A stretch of 64,000 nucleotides of DNA from Acanthaster planci (lineage: Eukaryota; Echinodermata; Asteroidea; Valvatida; Acanthasteridae), in NCBI RefSeq assembly GCF_001949145.1, contig NW_019091363.1, positions 461,555 to 525,554 on the forward strand, written 5' to 3'. The notes beneath the pieces were generated by a model, which saw nothing but the letters and a program-made list of their open reading frames with translations, ran no database searches and was not told where the DNA came from. Below, in pieces: positions 1 to 12,600 of this stretch. A program made the translations under genes and the position numbers. Position 1 is the stretch's first letter; every line of letters starts with the position of its first letter.

Positions 1-3000
1 ATGGCCAAAGTGTGTGAGAATGCAAGATTTGGGGCACCTTTTGAAGGTAGCGTTCAGCATTTAAAGTACCTACGTTTGGCATTGTGTTTGGGGAGAAATA
101 TTCAGGTCAAAATGCAGTGAGGTGCTTTTGTCAAAGAGGAGAATGGGAGACGATAAGTTGTGACATATTTTAAAATGGTGATCGATGGCATTATTAGCAA
201 AAAGAAAAAGTGATTATGAATTCCAACCAAAGGGATCATGCACACAATAGAAGGAGGAGCCTAAGTGTACTATGTGTACATGTATATATAGTTCATGCTC
301 ACTAGGAAACTTGAGATCAAATCTGACTTGTTAGGGCTCATGTACATCATGTACATGTGAATTCACACACGTGACCTTTCTTTCTTTATGTAGTTCCTGG
401 ATGTTAAAGTTCAAAGGAAGAGTACACTTTTTAAAACAATCAGCAAGACTTCACCTCTTAAAACTTCAACTTCAGGTCACTCCCCAAAAAGAGGAAACGT
501 CAACTTTTTGTGATCCAGATAACAAAAACTAAAATGCCATCATCACAGTTTCCAAAAATCAGAAATGAAAATATCTGGGCCACTCACTATGAAAACAAAA
601 TCCAACAGTAACTTCTACAAGTAAGGTACATACTATTAGAAGTTTAGAACAGGGTAAATTAGAACTCAGGTGCAGTTGTAAGTACAATTGTGACTTTTTG
701 AGTTATCTGCTTTTATACAGGAAAAAAAACACTAGTAGGAATGTAGGTCCATTGTTCAAGCACTTGGAAGCTATCCTTCCAATCAATTACAAGAGTGGGT
801 GAAAGCATGGCGGAAGTATGTAGTGTTACATGGAGTCTGTGGTCCATGGCCAATTTCCCTCCCCACAAGGCTGCACATGCTCTTCTCATTAAGGCCCCAG
901 ACATGGTCGTGGCCAGGTTTTAATTAGGAATGTTGTAAAATCTAATACCCTGGTTTCCTGCTGAGGTAAGGTTGTTGGCATGAGGGAAGGCCAGAGGTCG
1001 GCTGTGCAAGGACAAGGGCAGACTGGCAGATATGAGGCCAGTGTCCCCTGACCTCTAATTTGAGGACGCCTGTCCTGAGTCTTGGAAGGCCCTTCAGCAT
1101 GTTTCTGTCAGAATGTGGATATCGTTGTACTGGTACCTGCTTAGACTATGGACATTGTGCCACGGCTGTCTGTATTTTTTTCCAAGAAAGTTGAACTGTT
1201 AACGGGAAATACAGTGGTGTGGACTCTCAAGCTGAGTGTCCTCACAATGTTTTGGGTCCTCAGTTAACTATTGAGCACAACTGGAACGTGTATTTACATA
1301 TTTAAATCACAATCAGTAGGCCAGGAGTTCATTCATTAGAGGACACCAATGTAGTGGCAGATCTTTGACTCTATCCACAAGATCAGGGCACTCTTCAACA
1401 ACCGGTAGAATGGAAATTTGTGGCTAATACCAGCAGCTTTGTCCATGAACTCAAGAGGGCACTTCGTTGGCTATCTTTTCATATTACAGAGTGTGTGTTT
1501 AACTGGAGATAGAAAGATGGGACTCGAGTATGCTGTCCTTTTTTTTCTTCCCTTTTTCAGCTCTTACAAAAGTTTTCAAACATTTTAACCCTAGGATGTG
1601 TGATATTTGAAATTTTCCTTACTACAAGGTCCAAATTCAAAATTGATACAGTGTATTCAAAAGAGCACCAATTGGGGTGATGAATTTTCCAAAAAAAGAA
1701 AGTTCTCAGGAGACATTTAATATTTAAGTTGTACCGGTCATAATGAATAGTACTGTGGGCTTGGGCTTGTAGACAACCTGCTTTTGCTCCCTGAAGATGT
1801 TTGCAACTCTGACTTCAAAGTTAATACTTAAAAAGAGTGTTTGCCTGTGCATGTATGCCTTCCACTACTCAGTTCAAGGTTGTATGGCTCTGACTTCCCA
1901 AAGGGACGGGAACACCCAATCATGTCCTGCTGGAAGATGATTTAGAGCCATCCTTGAAAGTTTATGGGGCACTTTATCTTTAGATAATACTAGACAATTG
2001 AATTTGAAAACAGAACTAATCAAGAGAAGTTTTTCTCTCCCTCTCTTTCGATTTTTTTTAAGCTGATTCAGCTCTTTATGAAATGAATTATTTCTAACTG
2101 GCCTTTTGAAGTTACATTCTGGAATTGTGTGGGTATGGGTTTCATTGGCAGAAGGTGAAAGCCATGCTTACTTGAAGCCCATGACACTTTTGCCGATTCT
2201 TAAATTGGATAAAAGTTCCTCAAATAATGCACTGTCTCATTTGAAGTCCTTATAATTAAGTGGAATTTTCCAGAAGCCAAAACAAGTACAATTATTTTGA
2301 GAAACTAATTTTCAAAACCAAGGGTCTCAGTTCTTTTCAGGCACCGGTACATGGCTTCATAACGATATTTCTATGAATTCCAGACAGGCTGTCAACAGAC
2401 TCCCTCGTATACCGTACTTTACACAGATTCCAAAATGAAAGATGCAAAGCCAAATGTAAAGTGTATTTTAACACTCCTGTTGGGTTAGTTTTAAGTTTGC
2501 CCCACATGCTTCTCTTTCACTGGAGCTTATTCAGTGGTGCCGGTAATGTGGAATGGCATGGTTCAGTGCATGCAATTATTTTTATCTTTACCAAATCCCT
2601 CACCCCTGAAAAAAAAATTGGGCAAAACCCATTCCCATTCTGTCGTCTGTCTGAAATTTTCTAGTCTCTTTTTTTTTTTTCAGCTCACAGCTGATGGGGT
2701 CAGACAGTTTGCCGCTGGCATGACCTTGTTGGTACATTGCATTTCTCCTTGTGAACTTTATTCAGTACTGAAAGCCTGTCAGGATGACAAGTTTCTGACC
2801 AAACTTTGAGGGGGGGCCCCTATTCTTAGTAGGTTATTAAATTGGAAAGTAACCGAAAAATGACATTCAGAATTCAGTTAGTGGGTTCAGGGGGACACAG
2901 GTTGCAGGCCTCTTATATTGGGAGGCGGGATTTGGGAGATACCTTTTCCGTTGATAATGACTGAAATGTGCCCCGCCCATTTGTTCGGGTTCACCTCCCC

Positions 3001-3437
3001 TTTGAAAATACCAAGTTCCCTCCCCCCCTTTTTGTAAAGGCTGGATCTGTCACTTTTTTTTTTTTTGGTTGTTTGTCTTTTAAAATGCAACCTTTCACAG
3101 ACTTGTTCAGTGGTAAATTTGGAATTGGAAGGTAGAGGTGTAAATGTTGTAGATAATGAAGGACTTTAAAAAAATAACATGTTCAAAATTCCTATTTGGA
3201 ATTTTTTTGCAACTGGGCTGTTTGGGAAAAAAAAAGAAGCAACTTCAATTATTGCCCATACACTGAGAAGTCCTGTAAGCTGTTACAGATATCTAAAACA
3301 TGAAATACTGTAGTATCCTCATGGTATTTCTAGGCTTCAGTAGAAAAGCTCTCGCAAACTCACTGCCTGCCTGTGAAGTCTAGATTCATAGACTAAACCC
3401 AGTCCTCCTCTGTCTCTTGTTCTTGTGTTACATGTAG
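1..3437. other. Intron or upstream part of the KLHL8-type gene, no exon recognised
   Basis: This stretch ends at the acceptor of the first recognised Kelch exon (AG at 3436-3437). The BTB and BACK domains that precede the propeller in this family were searched for on the + strand and not seen. It is most likely intron. It is AT-rich, with poly-T runs near 2670 and 3050 and short acatgtac palindromes. Only short open frames without family resemblance occur. Confidence 0.5.
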
Positions 3438-3581
3438 GTGTGTTATTTGTTGTCGGTGGCCGGGGAGCGTCGGGGGACCCATTCAAGTCTATCGAGTGCT
3501 ACGACCTCCGCAGCAACCGCTGGTTCCACGTGGCCGAGCTGAACTACAAGCGAAGGCACGTGGGCGTGGTGTCCTCGGGAG
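3438..3581 (+). CDS. KLHL8: KLHL8 exon: Kelch repeat 1
   Basis: Acceptor catgtag|gt and donor g|gtatgt; both introns are phase 1. It encodes [15 protein letters not shown], then [10 protein letters not shown] and [10 protein letters not shown], the KLHL8-specific first repeat. Confidence 0.93.
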
Positions 3582-6500
3582 GTATGTGGCTTTTCAACAT
3601 TGTTCCATTAATGAGGGGCTTTTGTCAAAAGGTGGCATCTCAAAAGTTTGGAAAATGTCCAGCTGCAAAAAAGGGCTAATGGATGGCATTTTTCTCCATC
3701 AAGAGCGATCTGGTATTCTCGTTGGAATTCTGATAAGTGGAAGCATTGCAGGTTTAATATCTGAGTAAGTGTGATGTCAGGAAGTACATTAACTTTCATA
3801 GAGGTTAAAACTCAAAAAGGAATGGTCCAGATGAATGCTGCCCTCTTTTGGCTCCTTAATACTCTAGCATTTGGCTGTGTAATTGAACAATTGAACTTTG
3901 GGACTTTTGCACCTGTCAAACAAACCTTATTTTCTTCAGGTTTTTTTTCGTGTGTACAGGTAAAGTATATGCTGCTGGTGGACATGATGGCCGGGACCAT
4001 CTCAACAGCATGGAGGTATTTGATCCTAGAACCAACAAATGGACGCTGCTGTCACCGATGAAGACCAAAAGGTGCCATGTTGCCTGTAACTTTACTTTGT
4101 ATCGGTAGCTTTTAAAAAGAGACATGCAGTAGCTGTGGCTCATTGACAAGCCATTAAATGTTCGTGCAGTTGCTGAAGTGATTGGAAAGGTTTCAAAAAG
4201 CGAGGGCTGAGCAGTACATGTACCTATGGATTTTGGAACACTGCAGACTAGTCCAAAACACTCCAACTGCATGTTGCACACTTAAGGTGCAGGTGCATTT
4301 TCGCAAAGTCACAGCATTTTAGATTTTGGAACACTGTACCGTAGACTAGCCCAAATCACTCCAACTGCATGTTGAAAACTTCCTTAAGGTGCAGGTGCAT
4401 TTTAGCAAGTCACAGCATTCTATTAATTGAAAGTAACATTTAATGAACATTGGTGACCATCTCATGTGTTTATTACTATAGACCTTTGTCATTATGCTGC
4501 CATTTTTGTCTTGCACCTGTATACCGAATGATAAAAGCAATAAACCATTAATTCCCCATTGGTTTGCATAGGCGGGGCTTAGCTGTCACCCAGCTGGGGG
4601 GTCCACTCTATGCCATCGGGGGGCTGGACGACAACACATGCTTCAGTGAAGTGGAGCGGTACGACATTGCCAGTGACACCTGGAGCTACGCCGCTTCGAT
4701 GACCATGGCCAGAGGGGGTGTGGCCGTGGCCACACTGAATGACCACATCTACGCAGGTCAGTCAAATGGTCAACGAGCTCTGGGCACGACTGTGATACAC
4801 ATACATGTATTTGTTGTTCACCTTATGCAGGAAGAGAGCTGGCTTGTCTTTACATAGCAATGCTCTCCCATTGTTGGGAACTCAGTGCATACGAACAAAG
4901 GTTCATGGGAACTTGCTGAGCCCATATATGGTCTGCAGTTGTACGCCAAACACAAGCCCAGTCAATAAATCAACCTGTCTCTTTCCTGTTGGAGATGGAA
5001 TGCATCTAGTCAGAGCAGATTTCCAGGTCTGTGAAGTTGGTGCCTCGTTTCAGTCAAGCACATTCAAATTACCAATTTAACTGAGTTCTTTCCTTGCAGG
5101 TAAAGCTGCAAACAACAGACACAGATTAAAAAACTGAATAGTAGAAAATATTTAAAACAAATATTTACCAAAAGAAATAAATGACCCAGAACAATTGGAA
5201 ATTTGAGCATACAGTGTTTATTAATATACGTTGGGTAAGGGCAAACCCGTTATATATACAATTGGAAATGTTGTACAAACTAAGCTGTTGTGACAGACAT
5301 TTTCAGAAAGAACTTGCTAAATACATTTCATTACTTTGCTCCCACTGTTTCAAGGAAAAAGTGAAATTTAAAATACATTTGATATATTCAAAGTTCCAAG
5401 TTCGTTTTTTTTTTCCGGCTAATATTGACTTCATTGGCTTTTAACATTGTTGTGTCCTGTCAAGATTTCTTTTGCTCTGCTGGTAAGAGCTCAATATTCA
5501 TGTATGGTGGTAACTCAGAAAGTAGCCTACTACAACTTTCATCCACTTGTTGAAAACAGTCTCATGTTAAGTTGGTTGAAATGAATGTAACATACAAATG
5601 TCACTCAACTTGACGGTGTCAGTTGATGATAGGTGTTTAAAGTACAGGAGAAATCTGGTAATGGTTTGCTGAAAAATAGTACTTAATGAATGATGAATTG
5701 TCTGAATTGGTCACAAAATGTTTTCACACATGCGTCAATACTTATTCTGTGTGATTGTTATGATCACACACAAGTTCAGCATGTGTCAAGAGGTCGGTTC
5801 CCAGAGTTGCCAGGCCCGGGTTGCCTGTCTGACCACATCCTGTCACGACATCGAGGGAGACTGTGAAAATAATCCCACTTACTTTGTACCTCCCTGTGCC
5901 CTGTGTGCTTTGCAAACTGGAAACCTGTTTGCAACCTGGCCCTTCAAAATGAGCAGTAGCTGGCTGGGGGTTGTTGTATGTGTTGAAAGAAGTTCTCTTG
6001 GGAAAACTAGTGGCTTCTTGCCTTCCATCTTGGGGGATCCAGGTCTTTGATTTAGGGGAACAAAGCAAACATTCTACTGAGCGTGACTGTCCACATTTTT
6101 TCATCCGTACAAGAGTCCTAATCCTACCTGAAGGGTAGTAGTACTGTTTCTAAAGTGACAGCATGGTCAATTTCTTAATGAACAGGTTGCAACATCTTTT
6201 GAAAGGGTGTGAGACAACTTGTTGCCTAGCCTCCATCCCCTGCTGGACGTGCCATTGTCTTGTCTTCTGCATTTTTTATATGTAGGTTAATTTCAGAACA
6301 AACTTGGGCCAACCCACATCACATTAAGTTTCCACAGGCTGTAACTTTGAGATCAAACAGGCATATTCCCATGCTTACTGCTATCAGAAAACTTGACATA
6401 TTCTTTTCACTGTGATTACACAGCAATCAGAGCGTAATGCTCATCTTCCTTCCTCATTGGTCAACTTCGTGCAGTTTTGCCGAACCGACGCCAACTGTTT

Positions 6501-9500
6501 ATCACAAAATCATTTCCTGTCAAGGTTTCCAATGTGCATTTCATGACCGTAACCAAACTATTCAATTCTTGTCATGTGCTCAACAGTCGGTGGCAATGAC
6601 GGCTCCACCACTCTCAACACCTGCGAGCGGTACGACCCCCACCTCAACAAGTGGACGATGGTCGCCTCCATGCAGACCAGACGAGCGGGTGGGGGAGTCC
6701 TGGCCCTCAATGGGTACCTCTACGTCATAGGTCAGTCCTGTTACCCCTTGGGGTTGATTTCGGGTGGAATGGTGAAACACATAGAGGCACAAATTTTCCC
6801 GACAGTGAACGCTGTTTATTTTCACTGAGAACATTGCACATGTTGTCGGAAGGGGCTGTCTGGTGGCATCTGGTGTCCCTGAAAAATCTGACTCGGGAAA
6901 GCTCTTGTTTTTGTCGAGCGTGGGCTGGCTTGTCCTAAGTTCGTAGAAAGAAACGGAGCATATAAACACAGTGCCACAAACACAGTTCTGTGACAGGGCA
7001 ATAAAGTCTTGTCTGCAACCGTAATGCCAGCCAACACAAATTCTGTCACTTCATCACTGGGAGAATCCTCATTCATGTCCAGTGTATCTACAGTGTGTAC
7101 ATGTATGTGTCAGCCAGTATGGGATACCAAACTGGACAGGTTTTAGGGGGACAACTGGGGGGATATTTGGCCGCCAAAAAAAAAATCTTATTTCCCCATG
7201 GAAAAAGGTACCAAAAAACATTAAACACAAACGCCGACTGAAATAAACTTGACTGTGTGCGGAGTGAGTTGCTGTGTATAATTTATGACGATTGAAAGAA
7301 GTTGGTTAAGTTGACAAACTGCTGCTTGTAGAAAACCAAAAATCTCACACTGCTCAAAAACCTCTACATGTAAATGTAGTTCTGAAAATCCCAGAAAAGA
7401 AACAGAGTAGTGATATATGTAGACCCCATGATGGGGAGAATTGGGATGGCAGCAAGGGAAACGTTTCAGACAAGGGAGAAAGGGAGCCGAGGGGGGCAAT
7501 CCCCTCCCCCCCAGAAAAAAGGGTCACAATCGTTTGAATAATGAGAGAAAGGCACATTTATGATTGTTTCATTTCTTCAAAAGTGTGTAAAAAGCCTCCA
7601 AATGTAACCCCACCCCTCAGAAAGTCACATAAGGTTACATGAAATAATTGTTACATTGTTTGGCCTTCTCCAAAACAAGTTTGCCCCACCCCTTGAAAAT
7701 TTGGTTCGGGATCTGTCTGTGGTTGCAGAGATTGTGGTCCCCTCCCCATTGCCCATAGCAATGCTACTGCTGGAGTTGAGGAAATGCAGCCAGTTCAGTG
7801 GTCAGCCACGTGGAACTTTCTTTGTTGTTTTCATCAGAGCATGCATCACTGAAATATTACAGAAGCATGGAGGGGCCACAACCAAGTTTGTTTTTGAAAC
7901 GTCTAACTCGCCATGGCAACTTGCTGTCTCACAAGTGGCAAGTTAAGCATCTTGCCACAGGAAATAAACTTAGATCATCAGTCGCGAGAAAGTAATCTCT
8001 CACTGTGGCAAGATACTAACCGGATGCTGTTATGAGTGACTTACTTTCTGAATCTAAGTTTAACTCGCTGCTAGCTCACTGTGAGTTGTTACTTTCTCAT
8101 GAATGATCATCTGAGTTCATCTCACTGCGATGGGTTTCTGTCTCGTGAAGGTGGTATACTAAACCCTCTGCAATGAGATAGCAATTTGAAAAAAAATTTA
8201 TTGTGGTCCTGTGCTTCTGTGGAAAACAAAATTTGACGGTGAATGGTAAAAAGTTGCATAGGCACATCTGTGTAACGCAGGGTCATGACACCATCACGGG
8301 TTCAAATCCTACCCCTGTGAGCCCTTAAGTTCTGGTCCCGCTAACTTGGTAACCAAACATTCCTTTTCCCTATACCGTAGGTGGGTTTGATGACAGCTCC
8401 CCTCTGAACTCAGTGGAGCGATATGACCCACGGACCAAATGCTGGAGCAGTGTGAAGCCGATGTCGGAGTGCCGTGGAGGCGTGGGCGTCTCGGTCATCA
8501 GCGGAAAGATCTACGCCATCGGTGGCCACAACGGGTCCTCCTACCTCATGTCTGGAGAGTGCTACGACCCAGACACAGACAAGTAGGTCTAACCCCTGAA
8601 ATGTTTCTAATTGCCTTACCCTGAGCTGTTAAAATCAGTGTATGGGCGCTTTCTTCCTCCACGGCTCAGAAGTGAGCAGAGAAGAGGAAGGGAATAGTTT
8701 GTTTGTTTAGAAAAATTTCATGTATTAATCAGGTAGGCGCTAAAAACCCAATTCACACTGTGGCGATTAGAAATTAAGCTCAAGTCGTCAAAGGGTAAAG
8801 TTCGTCGTTTTGTTTCGAATGAAGTTCTTTTTGTTTTGTACATGTACGTTGTTTCTGGTTTTTTTTTATTTTTCGTTTTAGGTTATGGATTCTGCCCCTT
8901 CGTCACACATTCAAGAAGTCCTCTCTAAATCACAGGGGTGTGAGAATTCAGCTTTTAAGCTGATTTCAGCCCTTTCTTGTTAGATGTTGACCCTGAATTT
9001 CAGCATTTTTGTGCACCTGCTGTGTACAAACATATGAGGACTTCTTACATTTCAACTTGTTGCTAGCCATTTTCAGATTTAATTTTTAGTGGCCACTCAC
9101 ACAACTGAAATAAGCATTTTTTAAAAATGCTGTCAGTGATGTGCTATCCCATTTTGTGCCTTGATGAAGTATGTCCATCCCTAATTCATTCAATGAAAAA
9201 TGTTCAACTGCTTCCAGACTTACACTATCTTCAAGATTGTTAGGCATGATTTTATTGATATAATGCTCAGCAGAAGAGAGTTCAGGGTATGGTAGCACAT
9301 ACCAAATTTGTTTCTTATTCTCAAAAAGATTTTCAAGTTATTGTCAGACAAACTTATCGATAAGCGTACTTGTAATCCGGGTTGCATCATTAATTCTAAA
9401 GAAGTATCATGGCACAGATCTTTTACTGAAAGATGACAGGATCTCAAATGCACAGCCTACTTCTTGCAAGCATTAAAGATGGAACCGAAGCCAACGAGAC

Positions 9501-9699
9501 GGGTTACCTGATCATTGTAACTTGATCATTGTATGGTAACTATCAGTGTATTTATTTCTTCTTTGTTGTCTTCCTCAGATGGACAGCGATCAAGGACATC
9601 AGCACGTGCCGGGCAGGGGCCGGGGTTGTGATCTGCCACTGCCTAGTCCAGTCCCTGAAGGACATTGGCAAGAACAGCCGCGTCCACAGCTGTGTATGA
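3438..9699 (+). CDS. KLHL8: KLHL8-type Kelch protein, 3' six exons (partial, 5' end outside window)
   Basis: This is the Kelch propeller of a BTB-BACK-Kelch adaptor for Cullin-3 ubiquitin ligases. KLHL8 is known to promote rapsyn turnover at neuromuscular junctions; that role is assumed here from the family only. Coding exons are 3438-3581, 3960-4071, 4572-4756, 6587-6730, 8381-8582 and 9579-9699. They join in frame to about 301 residues ending at TGA 9697-9699. Six Kelch repeats are visible, each with the Gly-Gly pair: [68 protein letters not shown] and [11 protein letters not shown]. The repeat order and the signatures GDPF-SIECY, GLDDNTC and [15 protein letters not shown] are those of vertebrate KLHL8 rather than other KLHL proteins. 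The first exon begins with the last two bases of a Gly codon, so upstream coding exons must exist. There are no internal stops or frameshifts. Confidence 0.93.
3960..4071 (+). CDS. KLHL8: KLHL8 exon: Kelch repeat 2
   Basis: Acceptor tgtacag|g and donor aaag|gtgcca; starts in phase 1 and ends in phase 2. It encodes [20 protein letters not shown] and DPRTNKW, continuing directly from exon 3438-3581 through a split Gly codon. Confidence 0.93.
4229..4420. repeat. Local tandem duplication, ~93-99 bp unit, 2 copies
   Basis: Two adjacent copies start at 4229 and 4322 with gattttggaacactg. Both continue through ccaactgcatgttg, aaggtgcaggtgcatttt and gtcacagcatt. The copies differ by point changes and small indels. 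They lie in the intron between exons 4071 and 4572. Confidence 0.85.
4572..4756 (+). CDS. KLHL8: KLHL8 exon: Kelch repeat 3
   Basis: Acceptor tgcatag|g and donor gcag|gtcagt. It encodes [20 protein letters not shown], then RYDIASDTW and [16 protein letters not shown]. The GLDDNTC motif is diagnostic for KLHL8. A split Arg codon joins it to the previous exon. Confidence 0.95.
4757..6586 (+). other. KLHL8 intron 3 of the window
   Basis: Intron between Kelch repeats 3 and 4. I see no conserved exon or clear repeat; the open frames inside are short and unrelated to known families. Confidence 0.7.
6587..6730 (+). CDS. KLHL8: KLHL8 exon: Kelch repeat 4
   Basis: Acceptor caacag|tc and donor atag|gtcagt, symmetric phase 1-1. 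It encodes [20 protein letters not shown], then [17 protein letters not shown] and NGYLYVI. Confidence 0.94.
   Translation, partial: SVAMTAPPLSTPASGTTPTSTSGRWSPPCRPDERVGESWPSMGTSTS
6731..8380 (+). other. KLHL8 intron with foldback-like and tRNA-like segments
   Basis: This intron holds a complex foldback region near 7949-8061. It also has a B-box-like segment near 8310 (gggttcaaatcctacccc), probably a decayed tRNA-derived SINE. No coding exon was recognised. Confidence 0.6.
7949..8061. repeat. Complex inverted repeats (foldback-like)
   Basis: atcttgccac at 7949-7958 is mirrored by gtggcaagat at 8005-8014. aaacttagat at 7966-7975 is mirrored by atctaagttt at 8052-8061. Further imperfect repeats of gagaaagtaa surround them. 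It is probably a decayed foldback element. Confidence 0.4.
8381..8582 (+). CDS. KLHL8: KLHL8 exon: Kelch repeats 5-6
   Basis: Acceptor accgtag|gt and donor aa|gtaggt. It encodes [19 protein letters not shown], then [20 protein letters not shown] and HNGSSYL. It ends two bases into a Lys codon. Confidence 0.94.
9579..9699 (+). CDS. KLHL8: KLHL8 last coding exon with stop
   Basis: Acceptor tcctcag|a. The split Lys codon is followed by [20 protein letters not shown] and [12 protein letters not shown], then TGA at 9697-9699. The CRAGAGV motif and the short tail after the last blade match the KLHL8 C terminus. Confidence 0.92.
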
Positions 9700-12600
9700 T
9701 GGACCCAGGAATTGGCCTAGAGAGAAGAGACGATTCCGAGCTGTTAAACCTTGATGAAGTGGGGGAGAGCCCAACCGGGCCTTCGGTATATTTACCAATC
9801 ATTGACCAATCCTGCAAATTGGAAGGACCGAGTGAGGGATGCTGCTTAGGATCTCTGCCTCTGTTAATTTTTACACACTGAGACTTTACAAAATTCAACT
9901 GTGCCTTGATCATCGGTCTTAGTGTGTTGTGGGGTCTTAATTCTGTGGTAAAGATTCCCACTCTACGTAGATGAGGTACTCCTATGACCACGGATGCTTC
10001 CCAAGTCAGATTTGTACTGGTGGTTACTTTAGCGATTTGATTGTTTGTCTAAACTGTTCATTTTCTTTTGTAGATTGACATAATGAATTTTCAGTGTTGT
10101 TGTTTCCAACATCTTGTTTTGTGCTTTCTGCAACATTATACTTGTGGTAGAATCATCCACCAGCGCAGGCTGCAGTTTTTTAAATACTGCACTGTGGTAG
10201 GAAAAGTTACAAGTTGCCACTTTGCTAGGGCGTCACTTGGAACACATGTTATGGCACCCAGACTTTTCTGTAATGTAATCTGCAGAAGTCATATGATGGC
10301 AGTAGTTAGCAAACCGAGGGTGCCTTTTTTTCACACTTCTAACACTAAGAAGTCAACATCATTGGTAAAGAGACCTTATATTTACAGGTCGGCCATATTG
10401 AAGTGAAAGCGAAGTTAATTTTTCATTTTTTGAACTGAGGAGCAAAAATGAATAACGAAATAAAAGCTCACTTTCAAATTAATGACAGTTTATACTGAAA
10501 AACAAAAGTGAGACTTGGAACCCCAAATAGTCTGGCACTGCCCCACTTATTACAAATCACATTGATCATAAATGGCTTCCCCTTGAATAGGATCTATCTT
10601 TGTTTGGGTATTTGCCTTCTTCTATGCATTCCTGAGAACATCTGGAACTTCAGTGAAGTGAACAGAAAGGCCCCTTGTTATTTGGGCTTTGTCTTTTTTG
10701 TCAAGTATATTTTGATTGCCTTGCTTGTCCATGTAAAAAGTACACCTGTAAATATTTGTACATGTGGTCTGAACAACAGTTGTATTTAACAGACACTGAA
10801 CAGTCTGTGGTTTTGCTTCAAAGTTAAGTTCTGCTCGTTTGAAAGCATGCTTCTTACATCTGCCTTGCTCTTAGCATGTTGTGCTCGCTCTTCTAGAAGT
10901 CTGGCTGTTTTGTTCATATTTTATAATGCATTTCCCGTAACTTGGATTTTACTTAAAGAAATCAGAAAATAAGTGTTGTGCGGGAAATGTTTAAAAGATT
11001 GGGAACTACATGTGTGATTAGTTACTATTTCAATTTGAGCACATCACCGGAATTCGGTGTGCTTTCTTTTCAAACGGATGTACATGTATTTCAGAGAAAT
11101 CAAAGAAACATGGCTGTGCTTTAAAGACTTTAAAGATGAATGTTTTGGCCTAAAAATAGTGTCACATGAATGAATGTCAATAGAGGCTTTGTGTGGTAAC
11201 CGTGTTGCAGGGCAGTTGTTTGTTCGATAGGTAAGGCCGTGTCCGAATTACTTGGCTGTGACCTGAAATTACGCACGAGTCTATGGTAGTGGCTGCGGCC
11301 AGTTCCCATAGAGTCGCATGTAATTTCAAGCCTTAGCCAAGTAATTCAGCTAAAACCTCCTTTGTGCATAGCCTGTGGAACTGGCCTGCAAGATGGCAGC
11401 CATGCAAGCCCTCTATAATGACCAAGGAATTCTTCATTCTCAGGTATACCTGCAGTGGTGCTTTTTTGGTATCAGCAAATCTGGAATGGCAAATTCCATT
11501 TTGTCCTACCAGTCGTACAAAAAAAGGCTTCTTGTCCATGAGCAGATTTACCCTGACTTTACGAATAGGCAAATTTAGCGATGTTTTACTTGACATCAGG
11601 CATTAAGAGCGGATCATACCACAGGTGAATGTGAAAACAAGCAAATGTGGTGTCACAACAGATTTGCAGCAAAGTTTGGCTGGAGTTGAAGTATGTCTAA
11701 CTTTTGGAAATTTGCAGCACAAATATTTGATCCGGCGTCACAAATTCGCAAGTATGAACAATCCTTTATGATGCTTGTTAGTTTTAACAGCCAGCACAAT
11801 CAAAATAGTGTAAAACTAGCTATCAACATACAAAAAAAGCCCCAAGAAAACTTGAGGAATTTTCTTTTTCATCTGTGATACATGGTGGGAAATCTGAAAT
11901 GAAAGCAGTTTATACTGGCTCAGTACTTACGAATAGTGATAATACTACCCAAAAATGATTGAAGTTGGTTGGGAAAACCTCGGCCAGTTTGGGAACACTT
12001 CAGAAATACTTACATTGTGGGGGCTAATGTGCTTGCCTGCAAAACTGTAGTCTGGGAACAAGTTGTCACAAAGTATTATGTATTCCCCCAGCAGTGTGTC
12101 AGATTTGTCAAGTGCGTGTTCTATAAAAATGGAACCAAATTTCAAGGTATTTTTCAAGGATACACACTTCTGATGTTAACAGTTTCATCGGCTCAAGAAA
12201 ATCTGTGTTAACTGTTACGCATACAGATTTGTACTTTGGTAAATTTAAGACAATTTGCATATCAAGTGTATATTAAGTTTTCAAAAAACATGAGCCCTGT
12301 ATCCCTAATTTCATATCTGAGTACTGTTTAAAAAATACAACAAATGTTAATTGTAACATTGTCCTTGCTTATGGAGGGCTTGGCCTTTGTTGGCACGCCC
12401 CCTTGTGTTCACATTGTATTTTTCTAATGTACATATGACTTTCATGCTGAGTGACATAGCCTTCTTAGCCTTTCAGAAACTATTCAGATATTAATACAGA
12501 AGTCTTCCGCCTATTCTAACAACTCTGTCTCATCAATATGCATTTTTTTCTATCAAAGAGAATTTAATTATGAATAATTGAAAGATTTCATTTTTCCAAG

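Noticed and set aside
2684-2731. Exon-like segment after a long poly-T tract (LTADGVRQFAAGM)
   Set aside because: It has acceptor- and donor-like ends but does not resemble any part of KLHL8 BTB, BACK or linker.
4229-4420. CRISPR-like repeat
   Set aside because: Only two long adjacent copies without spacers, in an intron of an animal gene; it is a simple tandem duplication.
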